Assembly (NCBI GenBank): GCA_029865665.1
Contig: JARXAV010000125.1
Location: 1-10,563 of the forward strand
DNA: 10,563 nt
DNA from: Flectobacillus sp.
GTDB lineage: Bacteria; Bacteroidota; Bacteroidia; Cytophagales; Spirosomataceae
Direction of reading: 5' to 3'
Shown here: one piece after another, positions 5,884-10,563 of the stretch
Position numbering within the stretch: position 1 is the first letter of the stretch
Layout of the letters: each line of letters opens with the position of its first letter
Notes under the pieces: model-generated
What the model was told of the DNA's origin: nothing
Databases searched by the model: none
Seen by the model: the letters and a program-made list of their open reading frames with translations, nothing else
Translations under genes and position numbers: made by a program

Positions 5884-7824
5884 TTACGCCAATACCTTCT
5901 CCAATTCTTCTACTTCCAACATTGCATTTTCCCATGCTTCTGTTTTCGCATTTAAGGTATCTTGACATTTAGCATATAGATCATTTGCTTTTTTCAACGC
6001 ATTTATGTCCTCATAAATTGTAGGGTCGGCGAGTTCTTTTTCGATTTCCACTTTTTGCTTTTCCAATTTAGCAATATCTTCTTCAAAGTCAGAAACCTTC
6101 TGATTTGCTTTTTTTAGATTGCGTTGTGCTTCTTTACGTGCCGCATCATCAATCGAAACGACCTGCTGTTTTGGTGCTGCTTTGGATTCCTTTTTGCTTG
6201 ATGTCGTTGATTCTGCTTGACCCGCTAACTTACGATCTTCTTGCCAAACTTCGTATTCTTCGTATGTCCCAGGGAAAACATTAATTTGTTCGTCTTCGAT
6301 GTACCAAATTTTATTTGCAATAGCCGACACAAAGAAACGGTCGTGAGATACTACCACAAAAGTACCTTCGTATTGTTGGAGTGCTTGAATCAAGATATTG
6401 ACAGAAGCCATGTCAAGGTGGTTGGTAGGTTCATCCAGTAGCAAAAAGTTCGCTTCCGAAATAAGTACCTTAGCCAATGCGACACGAGATTTTTCACCTC
6501 CCGATAATACTTTGATTTTCTTGAACGCATCTTCACCCGTGAACAAGAAACAGCCCAAAATACTACGTAATTCGGTTTCTAATTTGGCAGAACCTGCCAT
6601 TTTTAGTTCCTCTAACAAGGTATTATTTACATCTAGGCTTTCTAACTGGTGCTGAGCATAGAAGGAATCAATTACATTATGTCCTAATTTGCGGTCTCCC
6701 TCAAATTCTTCAGAACCATCAATAATTCGTAGAACGGTTGATTTCCCTTTTCCGTTCGCACCAATTAAGGCAATTTTATCTCCTCTTTCAATGATTCCAC
6801 TGGTGTCGGTTAGGATTTTTTTCGGGCCATAAGCTTTCGTAATATCTTCAAGGTGCATGATAAAACGACCAGGGTTTGTACCGAAGTTGAACTTGAAATT
6901 CACTTTGGCTGCCTCATCTAGCACATCATCAATGACAATCATGCGTTCAAGGGATTTTACTCTCGATTGTACTTGTCTTGCCTTTGTTGCTTTTGCCTTA
7001 AAACGGTTAATGAATTGTTCCGTTTGCTTGATAGCCTGTTGCTGATTTTCGTAAGCACCTTTCTGAATCTCGTTTCTAAGGGCTTTTTCTTCAATATAGA
7101 AAGAATAATTACCTGAATACGAAATCAATTTAGAGCCTGTTACTTCAACAATGGTGTTAACGGTATTATCTAAGAAAAAGCGGTCGTGAGAAACCACAAT
7201 GATCGCTCCTTCGTAATTGTTAATATAGTTTTCTACCCATTCAATAGACGGTAAGTCTAAGTGGTTGGTAGGTTCATCGAGCATTAATAAAGACGGACGT
7301 TGAAGTAATAATTTTGCCAACATCACCCGCATACGCCAACCCCCAGAGAAATTTTGCAAAGGTTGTTGTAATTCATCGGTGGTAAAACCCAAACCTTCCA
7401 AAATTGCCTCGGCTTCAGACTGCATAGTATAACCACCAAGAGCATCAAATTCATCTTGAAAGCGAGCCAATTTATCTACGTCTGAGTCTTCATAGTTGGT
7501 GTCCATTTTGGTCAACACCTTGTCAATTTCAGCCTGTAAGAAGTTCTGACGTTCAAATGCCTGCATGGCAACGGATAAGATGGAGTCGTTGCTTTGGTAA
7601 GAAAGTAAATCTTGATTCAAGAAACCAATTGTACAATCGCCAGACTTAGAAATAGAGCCTCCGTCGGGTTGATATTCGCCGTCGATAATACGTAAAAGCG
7701 TCGATTTACCTGTTCCATTTGCCCCAATAAGACCTATTTTGTCTTTAGGCTTAATATGTAAGTTTGCCCCGTCGTACATCGGGCGAGAACCAAAGTAAAA
7801 AGAAAGATTATTGATAGATAACAT
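5884..7824 (-). CDS. ABC-F family ribosome-associated ATPase
   Basis: This 646-residue protein has two ABC domains on one chain and no membrane segments, the hallmark of ABC-F translation factors. Domain 1 has Walker A GANGTGKS (34-41), signature FSGGW (159-163), Walker B LMLDEP (180-185) and SHD (212-214). Domain 2 has Walker A GANGKGKS (355-362), LSGGE (441-445), LLLDEP (462-467) and SHD (494-496). The charged helical linker between them (about 245-300), rich in Lys, Arg and Gln, corresponds to the P-site tRNA-interaction region. A Ser/Lys-rich spacer (about 537-555) precedes a C-terminal coiled coil (about 560-646), as in Uup/YdiF/YheS-type members. Members of this family bind the ribosomal E site and rescue stalled or drug-bound ribosomes; sequence alone does not say whether this one is housekeeping or confers resistance. 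It heads the - strand run, with an 81-base untranslated leader if the proposed -7 element is real. Confidence 0.93.
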   Translation of the reverse strand: MLSINNLSFYFGSRPMYDGANLHIKPKDKIGLIGANGTGKSTLLRIIDGEYQPDGGSISKSGDCTIGFLNQDLLSYQSNDSILSVAMQAFERQNFLQAEIDKVLTKMDTNYEDSDVDKLARFQDEFDALGGYTMQSEAEAILEGLGFTTDELQQPLQNFSGGWRMRVMLAKLLLQRPSLLMLDEPTNHLDLPSIEWVENYINNYEGAIIVVSHDRFFLDNTVNTIVEVTGSKLISYSGNYSFYIEEKALRNEIQKGAYENQQQAIKQTEQFINRFKAKATKARQVQSRVKSLERMIVIDDVLDEAAKVNFKFNFGTNPGRFIMHLEDITKAYGPKKILTDTSGIIERGDKIALIGANGKGKSTVLRIIDGSEEFEGDRKLGHNVIDSFYAQHQLESLDVNNTLLEELKMAGSAKLETELRSILGCFLFTGEDAFKKIKVLSGGEKSRVALAKVLISEANFLLLDEPTNHLDMASVNILIQALQQYEGTFVVVSHDRFFVSAIANKIWYIEDEQINVFPGTYEEYEVWQEDRKLAGQAESTTSSKKESKAAPKQQVVSIDDAARKEAQRNLKKANQKVSDFEEDIAKLEKQKVEIEKELADPTIYEDINALKKANDLYAKCQDTLNAKTEAWENAMLEVEELEKVLA

Positions 7825-7878
7825 AGACTAATAATAAATGCCGAATGCAGGTTTGTGCCACTACCGCACCACAACGGA

Positions 7879-7893
7879 TTGAAATAATTTCAA
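7879..7893. promoter_or_regulatory. Short palindrome in the ABC-F leader, possible operator
   Basis: TTGAAA-TAA-TTTCAA is a perfect 6+6 inverted repeat with a 3-base centre, lying just downstream of the candidate -7 element. Its outer TTGA...TCAA halves resemble an FNR-type box, but the spacing is 7 rather than 6 bases. Two Crp/Fnr-type regulators are encoded just upstream, so a regulatory site is plausible but unproven. Confidence 0.3.
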
Positions 7894-7905
7894 CTGAATA
7901 TGTTA

Positions 7906-7913
7906 CAAAGATA
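7906..7913 (-). promoter_or_regulatory. Candidate -7 promoter element for the ABC-F gene
   Basis: On the - strand this reads TATCTTTG, a full match to the Bacteroidota -7 word TAnnTTTG. It lies 81 bases upstream of the ABC-F ATG and downstream of the terminator hairpin that separates it from the Crp-type genes. No matching -33 TTTG is found at the right distance, so this is a tentative call. Downstream lie a short palindrome and GTGC/GCAC pairs that could fold in the leader. Confidence 0.35.
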
Positions 7914-7962
7914 AAGTATTTTTATGGGATGCTACGTTTAGAATGGTAACAATAGGTAGAAA

Positions 7963-7998
7963 TAGAAAAGGATAAGCACGATGGCTTATCCTTTTCTA
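7963..7998 (-). terminator. Terminator hairpin after the Crp/Fnr-type gene pair
   Basis: A perfect 15-bp inverted repeat has arms at 7963-7977 and 7984-7998 and a 6-base loop. It starts only three bases past the TAA stop of the first Crp-type gene. Read on the - strand it ends in a T-rich stretch (CTTTTCTATTTCTA). It separates the regulator genes from the ABC-F gene. Confidence 0.75.
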
Positions 7999-8001
7999 GT
8001 G

Positions 8002-8589
8002 TTATTTTGCTTTTGTTTTCCGATTTGCAATTAATCTACTCAACGACTCAGGGGTGATTCCTAAGTAGGATGCAATCATGTATTGAGGCACACGTTCAAC
8101 GATTGAGGGTGAATACTCTGCAAATGCTTCATATCTCTTGAGTGCATCTCTTTCAACAAACCAACGAACTTTTAAGTTTTGAAAAATCTTATGTGCTTCG
8201 AAAATAAAGCGAGCAGCACGTTCTAAATTCTTATTTTTAAGGTAAATTTCCTGCACTTGTTCGTTCGTGATAACTAATATTTCACAATCTTCTATGGCCA
8301 TAATCATTTCGTCCGATGGCGTTTGAGTTAGAAAACTTTTGCCAACAGTAGTAAATTTACCTTCGGAAGTAATGCCTGTTACGATATTCCCTTTTTCCGT
8401 AGATGGAAATATATTTACCAAAATGCCTTTATTGACAAAAGCTACTTTAGTAGCAACGTCGCCATCTTTAAGGAAAATATCTCCTTTTTTAAGCTTTTGC
8501 AAAGAAAAACTTTTTTCTGCCACTTTTAAATCTCTTTGAGATAAGAAAGGCACATGCGAGAGTATAACTTCTTGAAGTAATGAATTCAT
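8002..8589 (-). CDS. Crp/Fnr-family transcriptional regulator (downstream paralogue)
   Basis: This is a 195-residue protein with a cyclic-nucleotide-binding-type beta-roll (about 20-115, LKKGDIFLKDGD at its start), a dimerisation helix, and a short C-terminal helix-turn-helix (about 167-190) with ASYLGITPESLSRL. The phosphate-binding cassette lacks the Arg that contacts cAMP in Crp; PSDEMIMA stands where 'RSATVIA' would be. There is no Fnr-type cysteine cluster, so the effector is unknown. Such short Crp-like regulators are common in Bacteroidota. It aligns without gaps with the neighbouring 194-residue protein over about 189 positions. The ATG at 8589 is supported because that alignment begins at residue 1. 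It lies 74 bp downstream of its paralogue and is probably co-transcribed with it. Confidence 0.85.
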   Translation of the reverse strand: MNSLLQEVILSHVPFLSQRDLKVAEKSFSLQKLKKGDIFLKDGDVATKVAFVNKGILVNIFPSTEKGNIVTGITSEGKFTTVGKSFLTQTPSDEMIMAIEDCEILVITNEQVQEIYLKNKNLERAARFIFEAHKIFQNLKVRWFVERDALKRYEAFAEYSPSIVERVPQYMIASYLGITPESLSRLIANRKTKAK

Positions 8590-8663
8590 TTCATTGTTAT
8601 ATAAATGATTGCTGATTTCTCCAGAAACTACTTCAGATAGTAAGTCCTGAATCGTTTCTTCTC

Positions 8664-9248
8664 TTATTGCTCATTCTTTTGTCCTTTTCTCAATCGACTA
8701 AGAGATTCAGGCGTAATGCCTAAATACGATGCGACTAAATATTTAGGAATACGATGATGTTTTTCAGAAAAATATTCAATAAAAGAATCATATCGTTGCT
8801 GTGCATTTTTTTCAATGAACCAACGTAAGCGATTATCTTGTTCGATTAACAGTCGCTCAATCATCATTCTACCTAGTCGTTCACAGCGGTGATATTTTTG
8901 GTATAAGTATTCTAAGTCTTCTGTCTTAATTACTAACAATTCACAAGGCTCTACCGCTTGAACGGATTCTACAGAGGGCGTTTGGCCAATCATACTTGCG
9001 GCAGATGAACAAATCATATTTTCAAATGCAAAGTTATTGGTAGCTTCTATATTATCTTCAAGAGTGACATACGTTCTCATTACCCCTTTACAGATAAACG
9101 CCAACTCATTAGCCGTTTCTCCTGCTTTTAAAAAGTGTTCGCCTTTTTTTAGTACTCTTGGTATGAACTTTTTCTCAATTGCTTTTAGCTCCTTTTCGTT
9201 CAAATCGGGCACAAGAGTTAAAGCAAGGGTGGTGAATATATTATACAT
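8664..9248 (-). CDS. Crp/Fnr-family transcriptional regulator (upstream paralogue)
   Basis: This is a 194-residue protein with the same architecture as its downstream neighbour: a beta-roll ligand domain (about 20-115, LKKGEHFLKAGE), the dimer helix with LRWFIEKNAQQRY (141-153), and a helix-turn-helix (about 167-190) with ASYLGITPESLSRLR. The cAMP-contacting Arg is absent (PSVESVQA), and no Fe-S cysteine cluster is arranged as in Fnr. Shared fixed positions with the paralogue include FLK at 39-41, QTPS at 89-92, RWF at 142-144 and RY at 152-153, so the two arose by tandem duplication and have diverged considerably in the ligand domain. The recognition helix is nearly identical through ESLSRL and differs after it, so target sites may overlap. 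A near-palindrome in the upstream intergenic region could be an autoregulatory site. Confidence 0.87.
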   Translation of the reverse strand: MYNIFTTLALTLVPDLNEKELKAIEKKFIPRVLKKGEHFLKAGETANELAFICKGVMRTYVTLEDNIEATNNFAFENMICSSAASMIGQTPSVESVQAVEPCELLVIKTEDLEYLYQKYHRCERLGRMMIERLLIEQDNRLRWFIEKNAQQRYDSFIEYFSEKHHRIPKYLVASYLGITPESLSRLRKGQKNEQ

Positions 9249-9335
9249 GTTATTATAATTGGATAAATTTATTGGTACTGATTTCGGATTATGAATTTTA
9301 CTTACAAGTGATTCTTATTAAGAGCAAGATATTTG

Positions 9336-9353
9336 ACCAATCATTGAGTTGGT
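9336..9353. promoter_or_regulatory. Near-palindrome upstream of the Crp/Fnr-type pair, possible operator
   Basis: ACCAATCA-T-TGAGTTGGT is an inverted repeat that is perfect except for one extra G on the right arm. It lies about 88 bases upstream of the start of the first regulator gene, in the 190-base gene-free stretch 9249-9438. That stretch is AT-rich and shows no strict TAnnTTTG word on the - strand. The symmetry suits a dimeric Crp-type protein, but there is no direct evidence of binding. Confidence 0.25.
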
Positions 9354-9438
9354 TATATCCAGATACGAACTTACATAAATATAATTTAAAGACAATGCCT
9401 AAAGGTAAATAAAAGACACTGTCGTTTTAAATTAGTGA

Positions 9439-10563
9439 TTAGCGTGTTTTGTTTCCACCTAAAAAACTGCTGTTTAACAACGATTCCATACTTTCAAAAG
9501 GAACTTTTGTTTTATTATACCCAAAAATACCTGCTAAGGACTGCGTTTTGGTACTGTCACTAACAACCATATCCACATCTTGCATACTCATTTGACAAGG
9601 ATGTTGATGACCACAAGCATGGGTAATTTCCAGAACTTCTTTGTTAAGCGTCTTAATATAATTATAAAAACGTTCACTCTTTAAGGTTGGGTCAATGCCA
9701 TCTTGTAGCCATTTTTTTGACGTTGCAATACCTGAAGGGCAGTTATTGGTATGACAAATTTGGGCTTGAATACAACCAATGGACATCATGGCTTCACGAG
9801 CTACGTTTACTAAATCACAACCCATAGAGAAAGCCATTAGTGCTTTTTCAGGAAATCCTAGCTTTCCTGAACCAATGAATACAATACGTTCTGTTAGTTC
9901 ATATTGTTGGAAAATCTTATAGATTTTTGTGAAAGCAAAATTGAAAGGAAGCGATACATGGTCTGCAAATGCTTGTGGAGCAGCTCCTGTACCACCTTCT
10001 CCACCATCAATAGTAATGAAGTCTGGCCCTTTACCCGTTTTGACCATATACTGAGCCAATTCTTCCCACATGGCTATTTGCCCAACTGCTGCTTTAATTC
10101 CAACGGGGAGACCTGTATTTGTAGCCATATCTTCTATGAAATTCACCATTTCGGGAATTGTTCTGAACTGGCTATGAAAGGCTGGTGAAATGGCATCCTT
10201 ACCCATTGGGATTCTACGAATTTCAGAAATTTCTTTTGAAATTTTTGCGGCAGGAAGCATGCCACCTTTTCCGGGTTTAGCTCCTTGTGAAAGTTTTAAT
10301 TCTAAGGCTCTAATAAATGGATTCTCTGTAGTCATTTTAACCAGATGCTCCATCGAAAAATTGCCTTCATCGTCACGTACACCAAAATAAGCCGTACCAA
10401 TATTGATGACCACATCTGCCCCATATTTATGATAGGGCGACAGAGAACCTTCGCCTGTGTTATGATAGCACCCGACTTTTTCAGCTCCTTTATTTAACGA
10501 TTCAATTGCTTTGGCAGAAAGCGAACCGTAGCTCATTCCCGAAATATTGATAATAGATGCAGG
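9439..10563 (-). CDS. FMN-binding glutamate-synthase-family protein, N-terminus beyond the window
   Basis: The frame is open to the right edge (it reads PASIINISG before the first internal Met), so this is the C-terminal 374 residues of a longer protein; the ATG at 10536 is not the likely start. It matches the synthase (FMN/2-oxoglutarate) domain of GltB-type proteins: MSYGSLSAKA near the left, KPGKGGMLPA, FITIDGGEGGTGAAP (the glycine-rich FMN-site segment, about 9979-10023), and CIQAQICHTNNCPSGIAT. The three cysteines have the C-x5-C-x4-C spacing of the 3Fe-4S ligands of glutamate synthase (codons 9739-9774). No amidotransferase domain or C-terminal GXGXG beta-helix is present after the synthase domain, so this is the stand-alone family of roughly 500 residues. 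Its physiological substrate and electron donor are not established by sequence. No convincing terminator follows it. Confidence 0.9.
   Translation of the reverse strand, partial: PASIINISGMSYGSLSAKAIESLNKGAEKVGCYHNTGEGSLSPYHKYGADVVINIGTAYFGVRDDEGNFSMEHLVKMTTENPFIRALELKLSQGAKPGKGGMLPAAKISKEISEIRRIPMGKDAISPAFHSQFRTIPEMVNFIEDMATNTGLPVGIKAAVGQIAMWEELAQYMVKTGKGPDFITIDGGEGGTGAAPQAFADHVSLPFNFAFTKIYKIFQQYELTERIVFIGSGKLGFPEKALMAFSMGCDLVNVAREAMMSIGCIQAQICHTNNCPSGIATSKKWLQDGIDPTLKSERFYNYIKTLNKEVLEITHACGHQHPCQMSMQDVDMVVSDSTKTQSLAGIFGYNKTKVPFESMESLLNSSFLGGNKTR

Noticed and set aside
8586..8594. Two-codon upstream frame ATGAAATGA overlapping the start of the first Crp-type gene
   Set aside because: Such tiny frames arise readily by chance in AT-rich DNA, and nothing else supports a regulatory role.
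8590..8673. In-frame open stretch upstream of the first Crp-type gene (encodes EETIQDLLSEVVSGEIS...), suggesting an N-terminal extension
   Set aside because: It contains no ATG, GTG or TTG, and the ATG at 8589 aligns residue-for-residue with the start of the paralogue. It is most likely a chance open frame.
9409..9438. AAAACGACAGTGTCTTTT as a terminator after the glutamate-synthase-family gene
   Set aside because: GACA/TGTC leaves a loop of one base, too small to fold, and the arms are offset by an unpaired C; this is not a convincing hairpin.

Overview
The window looks like chromosomal DNA of a Bacteroidota bacterium, probably a member of the Cytophagales-type groups that carry a type IX secretion system (T9SS). 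The support is a T9SS plug-family (DUF5103-like) protein, an OmpA-type lipoprotein with a carboxypeptidase-regulatory-like domain, short Crp/Fnr-type regulators with the ASYLGITPESLSR helix, no obvious Shine-Dalgarno sites, and TAnnTTTG-like promoter words. No species is claimed.

Layout: at the left edge is the 3' part of a + strand PP2C-like, membrane-anchored protein (2..1117). It ends at a long hairpin that also serves the opposite strand. Everything else reads on the - strand. The longest unit runs from an ABC-F translation-factor ATPase (7824..5884), through an AAA/SMC-type ATPase (start best placed at 5853) and a DUF4435/TOPRIM-like putative nuclease (4793..3957), to the T9SS plug-family protein (3936..2623) and an OmpA-family lipoprotein (2583..1222). 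Gaps are 30 bp, then an 8-bp overlap, then 20 and 38-39 bp, so the five genes could form one transcript. Further right are two tandem, ungapped-alignable Crp/Fnr paralogues (8589..8002 and 9248..8664), and then the C-terminal 374 residues of an FMN-binding glutamate-synthase-family enzyme that runs off the right edge.

The most notable element is the ATPase + DUF4435 pair. It has the composition of the PARIS anti-phage system (AriA ATPase, AriB TOPRIM nuclease) or a close relative, and it sits between conserved-looking genes. Hand-counted 60-base samples suggest it is more AT-rich than its neighbours. Its two genes overlap by ATGAATAA, so they are probably translationally coupled. The assignment as a defence module rests on motifs and gene pairing and is an inference. 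No rRNA, tRNA, insertion sequence or CRISPR array was seen, and no gene-free stretch exceeds 300 bases.
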